A DNA stretch of 64,000 nucleotides from Turbatrix aceti (Eukaryota > Nematoda > Chromadorea > Rhabditida > Panagrolaimidae), in NCBI GenBank assembly GCA_963969345.1, contig OZ017770.1, positions 9,976,180 to 10,040,179 of the forward strand, given 5' to 3'. The position numbers and the translations under genes were made by a program. Position 1 is the stretch's first letter, and each line of letters starts with the position of its first letter. Below, in pieces: positions 23,397 through 34,992 of this stretch. The notes below the pieces were generated by a model that did not search any database, was not told where the DNA came from, and worked only from the letters and a program-made list of their open reading frames with translations.

Positions 23397-26071
23397 ATGA
23401 CTTTCAGCAGAAAATACTCCACTGCTACGCGTAAGTAAAATATTTTTTGTCTGGGTTCTTAAACTTTTTTGTCACCACTTCAGTTCAACAATGGGATCCC
23501 ATATCTACAGACGGCAAGGAATCTCTGAGTTCCAAGATCAACAAAGCTACCGAAAAGTTATCTTATGCATTTGCATTTGCCGAGAGTCCAGAAGAACTGA
23601 TCTACAATCTTTTCAAATTGCCTCACAAGGAAGAAGCTTCAATCGGGAAACTTTTGACGGCATGTTATTTTTTTTTATTCTTTAAAATATTTTTTTTATT
23701 TTTTAAGCTTTTAAAAAATTTTGGCCTCCAAGAAAATGATCCTCGACTCCACCCAATGATGGAAAAAATTATTGAAATGGAAAAATCCAAGGAAGAAGAA
23801 ATTAACGAAGCCTACGAGCCGAAGCACTGGAAAATGAACAAAGATGATTTTAAACGGTAATTTTTTTGGAAAAAAAAATTATGAAAAAAATTTGTGTATA
23901 ATTTTTTTAGATGTGTGTCAGAAAGCCTATACCTGGTAGCTCGCACTCTCCAAAATGACTTGGTAATCCCTCGCTGGAACCACTTTTGCAGTCGGATAAC
24001 TGAGCTTTTCGAACTTGTAGGAATCTGTTTTTTGGATTTTTTTTGAAAAAAAAATTTTAGTGCAAGCCAATAATCGACGGAGTTGTCACAAATCACATTC
24101 CCCAGCTTTCTCGATTTGATCCAAAATTCTGGGGCGTTTCGATCTGCACAATTGACGGTCAACGGGCTCACTGGGGCGATTCGAAGGTTACATTCTCGGT
24201 TGAAAGCGTCTCAAAAGCTTTCAACTACGCAATTGCTGCTTCTGAACTGGGAGCCGATATTGTGCACAAGTACGTTGGTCAAGAGCCTTCCGGAAGGCTG
24301 TTTAACGAAATTTGTCTTGATAGTCAAAGTTAGTTTTTTTATTATTTGCATACAAAAATAATTATTTTTATTATTTAGACAAACCTCACAATCCGATGGT
24401 CAATTCTGGAGCAATTATTGTGTCTTCGTTGATCAAAAATGAACTCAACATTGCCGACCGTTTTGATTATGTATAATTAGAAATTTTTTTTTCAAATTTT
24501 TAAACCATTTTTTAGGTCCTGACTGAGTACAAAAAAATAGCAGGAGGCGAATACGTTGGATTCAACAATTCCGTATTTTTGGCCGAACGCGCAACTGCTG
24601 ATCGCAGCTATGCTTTGACCTATTATTTGAAAGAAAACCGCTGCTTTCCTCCTGAAACAAAAAATCTAAGCGACGAATTGGATTTCTACTTCCAGCTTCG
24701 CGCACTGGAAGTCAACTGTGAGACTGCTGCAGTCATGGCCGCGACCCTGGCCAACGGAGGAGTCTGTCCGATAACAGACGAACGATGCATCAAGCCTCGG
24801 CCCTGCCGGGATGTGCTCAGTCTCATGAACTCCTGCGGCATGTACGACTACAGCGGACAGTTCAGTTTTCACGTCGGTTTACCTGCCAAATCTGGAATCT
24901 CAGGTGTTTTGCTGGTTGTGATACCAAATCTCCTTGGCATCGCTCTCTGGTCGCCACCGCTTGACAAACTTGGCAACAGCGTTCGAGGAGTAAAATTTTG
25001 CCGGAGTATGATTCAGCACTTTAATTTCCACAATTACGATAGTCTCGCGCACAGTGATCAGAAAAAGTTCGACCCGAGGAAACAGGTCAGAGATCGTGAA
25101 AAAAATGTACTCGTCGCGCTACTTTATGGCGCAAAGGCCGGCGACTTGAATGCGATTCGAAGGTTCGTTGCACCTGTTTTTTGTGTTTTTTATTGTCAGT
25201 CGAGTGTTTTTTGAACATTCGACTAAAAATACTTTAAAAAAAATTTGGGATAGAAGGTTTTCATGTATTTGCAAAAAGTCCGTGTTAGTTACCGTACTTA
25301 CCTGTATACCGGAAGTCCGAACCCTTGAACTTACGTCGGTTGCTCAGATGTGGCACTGCTTATGTTAGTCATGTAATTGTTTCCTTCTTACCTGGAATGA
25401 TAAGAATGCGTACCTGACACCTATTCATTCACAAAGTTTATTTTTTTACAGAAAATTCATGCAAGGCGTCGACATGGGAATTATGGACTACGATAAGCGC
25501 ACGGCACTCCACATTGCAGCTTCTGAAGGTCATCTGGAAGTTATCAAATTTTTGCTTCACGTTGCCAAGGTTGATCCTGAGCCAAAAGATCGGTAATTTA
25601 CTATTTTTTGCATGCCTCCTAAATATTAATTTAATCAATTTTAATTGTAGCTGGAATCGTACACCCTTCCAAGACGCACAGGACAACAAGCACACAGCAG
25701 TCGCAAATTTACTCGAACGCTACGTGAAGATACAAAGTGCAAATGCTGCCGAAAATAGCAAGCCAGCTGTTGTTACGGAAAATCACGTCGTACACATTAA
25801 CTGTTCAGGCGAGAATGGTGCAGTCGTCGGTAAGGCAAGCAGTAGCAACAGCGTCGAAAACATCTACGCAACAAGGAGCAATTCGGCAACACCTGAGTTA
25901 CCGCTGTCTCCTAAGGAAAAAGAAAAAGAAAAAATCTCCGACGACACATACAATCTGCTTGATATGGTTTTCAACAACAAACCACAGCCATCGATGCTCG
26001 CGAGAAGAGCACAGTCTCAGGAGCGTCCGAGAAATGCTCTTAAGCATATTAGTGAATCAACCGAAGAATAA
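23397..26071 (+). CDS. GLS: glutaminase with C-terminal ankyrin repeats (GLS type)
   Basis: Nine exons (23397-23430, 23484-23659, 23708-23856, 23911-24016, 24061-24328, 24379-24470, 24516-25162, 25452-25592, 25651-26071) encode 677 residues. The enzyme hydrolyses glutamine to glutamate and ammonia in mitochondria; the first exon gives a short basic, serine-rich leader. The catalytic domain is serine beta-lactamase-like with the S-x-x-K pair at S204 and K207 and family motifs [29 protein letters not shown] and HVGLPAKSG. Ankyrin repeats follow ([18 protein letters not shown]), then a low-complexity tail. Intron 2 (23660-23707) begins with GC rather than GT; no in-frame GT alternative fits. The stop codon overlaps an AATAAA, so the 3' UTR may be very short. 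Confidence 0.95.
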
Positions 26072-26796
26072 AAGTGTAGGAGTACAAACTTTATGATTAT
26101 TTACATGAAGCATGCGTGTTTGTTTATTTACACTGCTTGTCATCGGTGGTTTGACTTTGATATAAATTGAATTAAATATTTTTTTGCCCAAGTTCATCCT
26201 TGATGCGTTGTCTGCTCTTAATTTGAGGTTTTTTCAGACAAGGAAACTCTTTTTTTTAAAGCATCAACAAAAAATATTATTATCTGAGGTTTTTTGGAGT
26301 AACAAAGTTTCATTCTAGTTAGAACCCGTGTGTATAAAAACATAAAAAGAAAAGTGATGTGGTATCCCAGGCCCAAAATCACACGGTTCTATTGTGCCAA
26401 GTTCATTTCGCACGCTCAAGTTCACTTTCTGACGTACCCTTTTTTGCTCCCTAGAATGTATTCTGGGTAAACGTTTGAGATCTTTATAAATGAGAAAAAA
26501 AAACACCTGTTGCCTTCCTTCATCCTTTTATTCGTTACACATTTATTACAATCAAAGCTAGATTAATTTATCATACTTTTTTTTTGTGTTGAATATTATA
26601 ATAAAAAATATTTTTTTATTTTTATTAACAATGCTGCTTTATTTGTGCATTTACAACGATTACTACAGAAAACATGCAAGCTGTTAGTGCATACACAAAA
26701 AAATATATGGGTTGTGAAAAAAATATTAATTAATTTTGTTGAATGAAGAAAAAAATTGTTGTAAACAAATTTGAGTGCTTGATGCCGGTACAGGGC
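26072..26796. other. intergenic, convergent 3' ends
   Basis: AT-rich sequence between the 3' ends of glutaminase (+) and the two-Ig gene (-). No exon or RNA gene is recognised. Confidence 0.5.
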
Positions 26797-27747
26797 TCAT
26801 TCATCCATCAGGATCAGAGTTGATATCGAAGAATCCGTGCCATAGGTATTGTGGGCAATACACAGGACAGTCAGTGTGTTGGCTTTGAGGCTTTGGCTGT
26901 CAATTGAGAGATCACCATTAGGCAATACCTGAAAGAACCACAAAACATGGGTAATTGGGTAGGCAACAAACAGTTTTGCTTCAACTTACGTAAGCATAGG
27001 GATAATCACCAACGTCGTGGCTGATGTTTTGTTCGTAATCTTCGAAAATACGCCAGTGAACTTTGGGAGAAGGATTTCCACGTGCACGACAGATGAGTTC
27101 GACGGGAAGGCTTGGAAGCTCAATTCGGGTGTTTGTGTTCATGTAGATGAATGGAGCCTGGTTTTCAGGAAGTTGGCGAAGAAATCTTTTCTTGACACCT
27201 GGAAATCCAATGCTGAGGTAAAATGTTTTGGGCCAAGTTCACAAACCTTCGTTAGTCTTGATTACTGCTAGCGGATTGCTGTCGATCGACAGAGGCTTGG
27301 GTCCACAGTTAATCTTGGCACGACAGACAAATTCGGCTTCCTTCTCATCCAGGATATCGTCAAGACAAATGCGATGACTGACCTCACTCATGCCAATCAT
27401 ATGTGTGCCAAACATGTTGGAAACAGAGTCCGTGGCTTCTTGCTCAACAATCTTGGCATTGTTCTTGTAGAACTCGATTTCGGTATTGGGTGGTGTACTA
27501 AAGACAGTGCATTCTAGCGCTTGCTTGCATCCTACTTTCTTTTGTTGGAACGTTACGAGACGCAATTCAGTCGGAAAATCTATCGTCAGATTTTCAGGCG
27601 TAGAGGGACAGGGTACCTAAAAAAATTTATAGTACAGAATAAACAGCAATCAAACAGGAAGTAAGTTCTTACGTATGCTGACGAAATTTGAAAAACCACC
27701 GTAAGTAACAACAATGCCTTGGCTGCCTGTATAACGTTCCGGATCAT
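26797..27747 (-). CDS. secreted protein with two immunoglobulin domains (zig-like)
   Basis: Four exons (27747-27673, 27616-27247, 27198-26990, 26928-26797) encode 261 residues. The first exon is a signal peptide ending near SSAYVP. Two Ig domains follow: the first spans the cysteines in LECTVF and EFVCRAK; the second is a typical I-set domain with LICRARGNPSPKVHW and VLCIAHNTYG. There is no membrane anchor, so it is a small secreted adhesion or signalling protein. Size, two-domain layout and the first-domain sequence resemble the nematode ZIG proteins (such as zig-3/zig-4 of C. elegans), which maintain axon and neuron position. Which zig it matches cannot be decided here. Confidence 0.85.
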
Positions 27748-28957
27748 TTGAGACACTGTAAAAATTTATTTTTTATTTTTTGAATGTATACAAAATACAC
27801 ACGCGTTCACGCAACTGACGTCGAAAAATATTATTTGTGAATAAAAAAATGTGAAGGAAGAAAAAAAAGTATACTCCCTGTCAGATATCATAATTCGTCA
27901 ATTATTCTCTGACTTATTTACCACCACAACAGGGGAAAAACACAAACGAAAAAGCAAGCCAAAGAAGAAGGCGCAATGCAATGCCCTTTTTTGACACATT
28001 TGCATTACACATTGCTAAAGGCGTGTATGTACCCCTCCCAATGTTCCCTCCCTCCCGGTTCATGACAACGCGGATGACGATCACAGGTTTACAGTATGAG
28101 ACTGGGCAGGAAATTAATGTCAACTGTTTTTTTTCTGTCAACTCATTATTTTTTGCTTGAATAAAAGCGAAAGGTGCAAAGAATAGGACACGCAACCTGG
28201 TATGTTGAGCTTGGTTAATGAAAACCAGGTGAAAGCCTTTTTGGGACGGCTACGTACATACGCGCTTTTGTGATACCGGATCTATTAAGAGAGAATACAG
28301 CTGCCTGTATGGCATTTGAAAAAGTCAAACAAATGCCACAAAAAATCACAGAAAATGAGCTTTTGTACATACGCGCCTTCTTCTTCTTCACCCCTCCCCT
28401 TTTATACCGTAAATACAATATCCTCATTTCCAGGGATTAAATAAAATAAACTTCTTTGACCTGAAAAGCTATTGCGCTTACGTCTGCAACTAAATGCCAC
28501 GGTATCAGGTAGGGGGTGGTCCTAGTACGTACGCACGTACATTTTCTTGGATTTTGCGAAGCTTCAAAATGATGAGGCTTTTTTTTATCAGTGAAATACA
28601 AAAGTGCGCAAAAAAAGGATCGTTTGAGCAAAGCAAAAAATGGCATCATTATGACTTTTAATCTTTTTTTTCCAGACGTGAGAAAGTTAGTTAGTTATTT
28701 GTCCTGAGGGTGGATGCGCACAAACAGCTTGTTTTTGTTTTATCTTTCGGGATTAAGAATCATGTCTTTTTTTGCTATCAAAAGCTAACACGCAAGGACA
28801 TGGCTGGCTTTTGATAACGATACGTCACTGTTGATAACACAAGCACCCTCCTGACAATGGGCTCTGACAAAGATTGCTCACTCACTGTCAGTTGATACAT
28901 AAATCAATGTGATCAGTTATTTAGTTTGTTCAACAAAAAAAAAGTTGTTTAGCGAAA
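27748..28957. other. intergenic between divergent genes
   Basis: About 1.2 kb between the start codons of the two-Ig gene (-) and the kinase-like gene (+). The word TACATACGCGC occurs twice (near 28255 and 28367), each next to CTTTTGT. No exon seen. Confidence 0.4.
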
Positions 28958-31900
28958 ATGAAGAGCGAAGCCGTCGAACTTCTCCGACGTCAGAACAGCT
29001 CGGATCTGTACAAGAGGCTGTCTACTATCCGGCAGAGGTATGTAAATACTAAATTTTTTTAACTCGTGACCAAAATATCTGTTTTTTCAACAAACCATTT
29101 TTTAGCGGTGAAAGTGAACTCAGTGAAATGAGCTTAGAACACCATAATTTTAAAATCCCGTCATATTTATTACGCAGAAGAGTACTGTCTTCCCGAGACT
29201 TTAAGCGGCTTGTGAAAATAAATAGTTTGTGGTTTCAAAAATTAAATTTCCTTTCTTTTAAATTTTTTTTAGGTCAAGCTACAAATTCTACAGAACTCGA
29301 TGCCGGCGACCACACACGCTACGTCGACGAAGGAACAATGTTCCAAATTGCAGCTAAAGAAATTTCATTGCCGTTGAACCGACAAAAAGTAGGTTGGTCC
29401 TTTGGCGTAATGGCAAAAAAAACAAACAGAGTGCAGACTCATTTATGCCATGCGGCCGAAAAAATCATGACGATAATGCACGTTGGCACCCTTACCCTGG
29501 GGAATGGATCCGTGAAAAAATGATTACGCGTCCGGAAACGCAGACAGGGCTGCAGACTGTGCAATGTGGACAATAACCTTTACACTCTGTCATTTTCACT
29601 TATTACAGCTGAACTTGGAAACCGAAATGGCAAGTGTCAAAGACTTGGCCTCAATTCGTCACGAAAGAATAGCCCGCTTTTTTTCCGCATATCTAGACGG
29701 AAGTACAGTTGTTTTGCTTTCTGAGTACATACCCCATGGCACGCTGCATCAAAGGATATGCCACCAAAAATTAACTACAGCCCAGGCTTTGGCCTACTTT
29801 ACCCAGGTAATCCAGGGATTGAACTATCTCCATGACAAGGACATAACACATGGAAGCATTCAAGGTAAGCACACAAACACAAACTAGTAAATATTTTATT
29901 TTTTTAAAGGACATTACTGCAACACCTAATTTTTCTGTTTACAGCAAACACAATTCAGTTGACAATAAATGACCAAATAAAATTATCTGATTTAATAACG
30001 CAACGTTTGTCAGCAAAAATAGTTGATAAAAATGGTAACAAACTAATTTTCCATTAATTATAATTTTTTTATACACACCTGATTGCAGAAAAAAACAAAG
30101 ATTATCGTAATCAACTATTGCATACAGCGCCAGAAATCTTTTCACGGCCCACAGAGATTAAATACCATAACTATGCATCTGATATTTGGTGAGATAAAAA
30201 AATTAAAAATAAAAGTAATATAAACTATAAACTCAATCCTTGAATCCAAAAACAATCTTGCATCAAATCTTTTTATTTACGCATGTATACTTTTTTTATA
30301 TTATATTTTGAATGTTTTCTTTTTAATTAAAAAAATATATACAAATATAGGAGGCATGAATGGGTCGTTTGGTATTTAATAATATAAACTGGTCCGTACT
30401 TAGTAATTTTTTTTCGCATGCATAAACTCAAATTACAAAAATAATGACGTTTTTTTGGAGTCTGTGTAGACTTTTAGAAATTTTCCTATTCATAGGGTAT
30501 ATTTTTATTTTATGATAAATCAAGGATTAAAACAAATATATTCCATTCATGACTTTCAATAAAATGTTTTTTTCCATGTTTGTTGTTATTCAGCAAAAAA
30601 CACGTATATATTTTTTCCAGGGCGTCAGGATGTGTTCTGGTACACATGCTAACGGGTGCCATACCGTATGACCGGGAAACAAGTAACCTAAGCAACAATG
30701 AACTCTATAAAGTTTGTGCATACAATATTTTTTATTTTATTTTATAGTATTATACATAATTTATAACACAAATATGTATTTTTTAGAAACTTTTCGAAGG
30801 ATTTAATTCGAAAAAATATTCATCGTATAATGGCAGAAAACTACTGTCAGACTACTCACCGACGATGCAAAACTTGGTAACCGATATCCTACAAGTGGAT
30901 CCCTTATTGCGTGCGTCCTCTCAGAAGGTTAGAAACTTTGAACAAATAAACATCCTCTCGTCCAGGAGGCAAACATGTCTAATTCCTTAATTGTACACAT
31001 ACAATGACTAAAGTGTCTATATTTAAGATTCTCAGACGATATCTTACTAATCGTAGTGCATACGAGACAAATGGCATCTCTAGACAGTTAAAAACTCCAC
31101 TGACACTACCAAATGGAAATTTATTAAACGCCGGAAAAAAGTATGTATGTCGTCATCCGTTGGCCGTGCCCTTGTGTTTGTTTACACAACAAAAATAGAA
31201 TTTATAGAAAACCAGAAGATAAACGCGTCTCACTCGAGATACCGCATGGCAGTCGTAAAAAAAGAAGCACACGTGAGCCCAAAGAAGAATCGCTCGCTTT
31301 TTGCTGCACGTTTTTTTGTTCAAGAGTTTTGGTCTTTCTTTTTCTAATGACTAAGTGGATTCTCATGGTCCTGGCTGCTGCGCTCATACTTGCCAGTGTA
31401 TCTGGTATCGTCTTCCTATCCATATCCATAATCTACAACCTCATACAGATGTCATGTCAATGCGAACTCAACGAAGGTACTACAGACAAATTTTTTTTTG
31501 CATCCTGCAGACTTGGGACCCCGGAAACACCCCAAAGAAGGAAGAAAAAAACAACAATAGCACTTGGGGGTTTTAAAGTTCTGAGAGATCAAAAAATACA
31601 TAGTATAGTCCCGTCTCCGGACACGCATGGCACGAACATTCTTTTTATTTTTTTTTGTTTGGAGCACTGGATTTACACTCAAACAAAATTAATACTTTTG
31701 GTCCCAAAGTTTGCAAAAAAAAGCTAAAAGACCCAAAGCATTTTACATAAATAGAATTAAACGACAAAATCCTTCTTTTTATGCTCTTACGCAACTTAAT
31801 CAAACAATTCCAGCCCACCAGTGTCAACTATGTATTAAATACTAAACAATTTTTTTTCCAGGCTTCGTAGTTTTGATAGCCATCATTCTACTTCCAATTT

Positions 31901-32157
31901 TAATCCTGCTAACTACGCTTTGCTGCAATAATGCGTGTGAAAAATATCGTCAATCCCTGGAAAAAGATCACCTCAAATCAACCAAAACATTTGTTCCCGA
32001 TCCAGATTTCGACGTTATCGTTTGTGGATTTCAAGTCATGAAAGCAACTGAAAAAACACAACCAAAGCCAACCAAAAAGAAAACTCTGGATAGCGACAAA
32101 ACAAGTCCAAGTAATCTTGCCAAAGGCAAAATGCTCAACGCCATTGCTGGTTTATAG
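28958..32157 (+). CDS. membrane-linked pseudokinase, MAP3K-like
   Basis: Eleven exons (28958-29037, 29106-29224, 29273-29388, 29609-29864, 29945-30034, 30089-30188, 30621-30711, 30787-30927, 31028-31140, 31199-31476, 31862-32157) close in frame at 559 residues. The kinase fold is visible: IAAKEI carries the beta-3 lysine, LETEMAS the helix-C glutamate, LLSEYIPHGTL the hinge, TAPEI the APE motif and YASDIW helix F. Catalysis looks lost: the catalytic loop reads ITHGSIQ where active kinases have HRD, the magnesium motif reads SDLI instead of DFG, and no glycine-rich loop is found. After the kinase come two hydrophobic segments (exon 10, VLAAALILASVSGIVF, and the start of exon 11, VLIAIILLPILILLT). 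Alternatively exons 10-11 form a separate gene starting at the ATG near 31348. Confidence 0.7.
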
Positions 32158-33477
32158 TACGGTCAAGAACAAGAATTCAGGATTCAGGATTCAAAGATTG
32201 TACATGCACTTTTTTGGTCGACGACATCCGGTTTTGAAGCCGGATACCAATTATTCCTGTAAATTTTATAAATATCAAAATTTTATATACATAAAGTTAA
32301 TTTTTTAAGCCTTGAGCAAACATCAAAAATCCGGATAGACTCCCCTTTTTTGCCTTTCATGGATTACAAACTTGTTAAAAAATGTCTCATTGTCTGGAGA
32401 ACTACAAAATTTGTAGTCATTTTTTTTGGCCTTGGACTATTGTAGAATACATTTTTGGTGTTCATGTAGTTAGAAAGTTTGTAACGCGAATGACGGATTT
32501 ATAATTTGACAGGAAAGTATAATATTAAAAATTTTTTTGCATAAAATATATTTTTTGTCAAAATAACTACCGTACTTGTAACCTACAAAAAAAATTAAAG
32601 CCGTTTGTTTTCAAATAAAAATGTTTTGTATTTTCATGCAAAACATCCAACAATCCAAAAAAAAATCTACAACTTACAGAAACCTTTGAATATACAGTAT
32701 ATAAGACTATTTTCATTTGTCAACTGATAGTGATGATATCTAGAAATATATAAGACCACAATCCAACGACCCCAAATGCTAAGACCATCGTCATGTGCTA
32801 CTGGCACTAAGACGACGTTTGTGAGTAAACAGAAAGTTAAAAAAAAATAAAGAAAAAAATACGAAGCCTAAAATTATTCAGTGAGATGATAACGGAAACG
32901 ATATATGAATAAGGTAAGAGACAATGAAAGCTCTTATTCACCCTTCCGAGTATTAATCCGCTTCATTCAACAATGCATAATCTCCTTCGAAACAACCCCA
33001 ACCACTTGTGAGATTTACTATCACAAATAATAAATAATACTATATTTTATATGACTCCTCTTCACTTTTTTTTCTTTGCTCTTAGATGCTTTGTTAATCA
33101 CCAGATGGCTGAATGAAGACGCATACATTCATAGAACAACATTTGTTCTGATGCCGAGGATGTCAAGATACGTGATAGACGAGAGCAGAACACGCTATGA
33201 TGTACTATGGAGGAAGAGGGCGTCAATGTTTTTTCTGAGGAGATTTGTCATGATGTAATACACAAAAAAATGATGTAAAGTGAATAAAAAATCTAGGAAT
33301 GCTCATAATTGAAGTTATAAATCTCAAAGTTCATAAGGGTGTATAGTATCATATCATCGCGATTTTTTTGTTTATCCATAAACTTAGGAGCACTTGAGCT
33401 CATTTTAACGACAGACAAACCAGTCGAACTCACGAGTAAGGGCGCAGGGCGCAAGACAACGGATACATACATGGCGA
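32158..33477. other. intergenic, no gene recognised
   Basis: AT-rich sequence after the pseudokinase stop. A 60-codon frame at 33076-33258 has an acceptor-like TTGCTCTTAG in front but no partner exon or family. Confidence 0.4.
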
Positions 33478-34846
33478 CACAGCGTATCGCTCAGTTCGCG
33501 CAAACTGTGAAAAAAAGTGGCCACTCGGCTGAGGAAAATTTTTGCCTGCGCGCGCACCCTTGTTTTTCTTGAAAGTGCACCCCAGATAATCGCAAAACAA
33601 AAATATTAAGATGCAAGTGTTTGTTTAGATTTATATTGTCATCGATTAAGCACATTCTTGCGAACATTTTGATGCCATTTTTGAAAAAAAATATTTATTG
33701 TGAGTCTCGCTGCATATTTCCAAAAACAGACATTTTTAAAAACGTTTGTGATAATTTCACAAAAAGTGTTCTGTACAGAGTTCTGAAATTTTTATGACAG
33801 TTGCATACGGTGTTGAAGAAGATATCCTGAAAATTTGGTGCAATTTCGCCTTGAAATATTAAAGTTAGCTGCTGATAACTGTTTTTCCTTGTAAAATTGC
33901 GCGCAAGCACACCCCTCTGTTCCTACTCATTGTACTCCAAAAACATTTTTTTGGTTACAAAAATGTTCGACCCCTTCACTATTGGAATATTAAAGCAATC
34001 GGAACTTCAATACACAATTCGGGGGAGTGTCGTCGTCGAGTCGAGGAAGCACGGCGACGCGCACGAAGTTGCGGCAACAAGAAACGGGTGCCGCCGCCGA
34101 TTGACCCTTCAATGAGTTGTTTGACCAGAAACAGAACAACTTCTTTGCCTTGCACATGATAGTCGTTCACTGCACACGATAGTTGTACTCAGGTACATCC
34201 CTGAAGGGTCAATCGGCGGCGGCACCCGTTTCTTGTTGCCGCAACTTCGTGCGCGTCGCCGTGCTTCCTCGACTCGACGACGACACTCGCCCGAATTGTG
34301 TATTGAAGTTCCGATTGCTTTAATATTCCAATAGTGAAGGGGTCGAACATTTTTCCAACCAAAAAAATGTTTTTAGAGTACCCTGAGTAGGAACAGAGGG
34401 GTGTGCTTGCGCGCACCTTTATAAGGAAAAACAGTTATCAGCAGCTAACTTTAAAATTCCAAGGCGAAATTGCACCAAATTTTCAGGATACCTTCTTCAA
34501 CACCGTATGCATCTGTCATAAAAATTTCAGAACTCTGTACAGAACACTTTTTGTGAAATTATCACAAACGTTTTTAAAAATGTCTGTTTTTGGAAATATG
34601 CAGCGAGACTCACAATAAATATTTTTTTTCAAAAATGGCATCAAAATGTTCGCAAGAATGTGCTTAATCGATGACAATATCAATCTAAACAAACACTTGC
34701 ATCTTAATATTTTTGTTTTGCGATTATCTGGGGTGCACTTTCAAGAAAAACAAGGGTGCGCGCGCAGGCAAAAATTTTCCTCAGCCGAGTGGCCACTTTT
34801 TTTCACAGTTTGCGCGAACTAAAAATAGGCCTACCGATACGCTGTG
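33478..34846. mobile_element. 1.37-kb foldback element
   Basis: Arms of ~640-660 bp (33478 to about 34112, and 34201 to 34846) are inverted copies around an 88-bp loop. The ends read CACAGCGTATCG and CGATACGCTGTG. The inner part of each arm is GC-rich (GTCGTCGTCGAGTCGAGG). The right arm has a small insertion, AAAAATAGGCCTAC, absent on the left. No clear target duplication is visible. Its sequence differs from the other foldbacks apart from short words such as AATAGGCCTAC. The arms encode nothing recognisable. Confidence 0.75.
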
Positions 34847-34992
34847 TGGCGAGTCTACAAGTCTACAAATAAACCCCTCTACTAATTTTTTTCCATGTGC
34901 AAAAATTTGCACATTTTGATCGTCTTATGTAAACGTAAACGTTTTCACTCTGCAATAACGGTTGGTTGCATGTCGGAAAATTCATCGCTACT

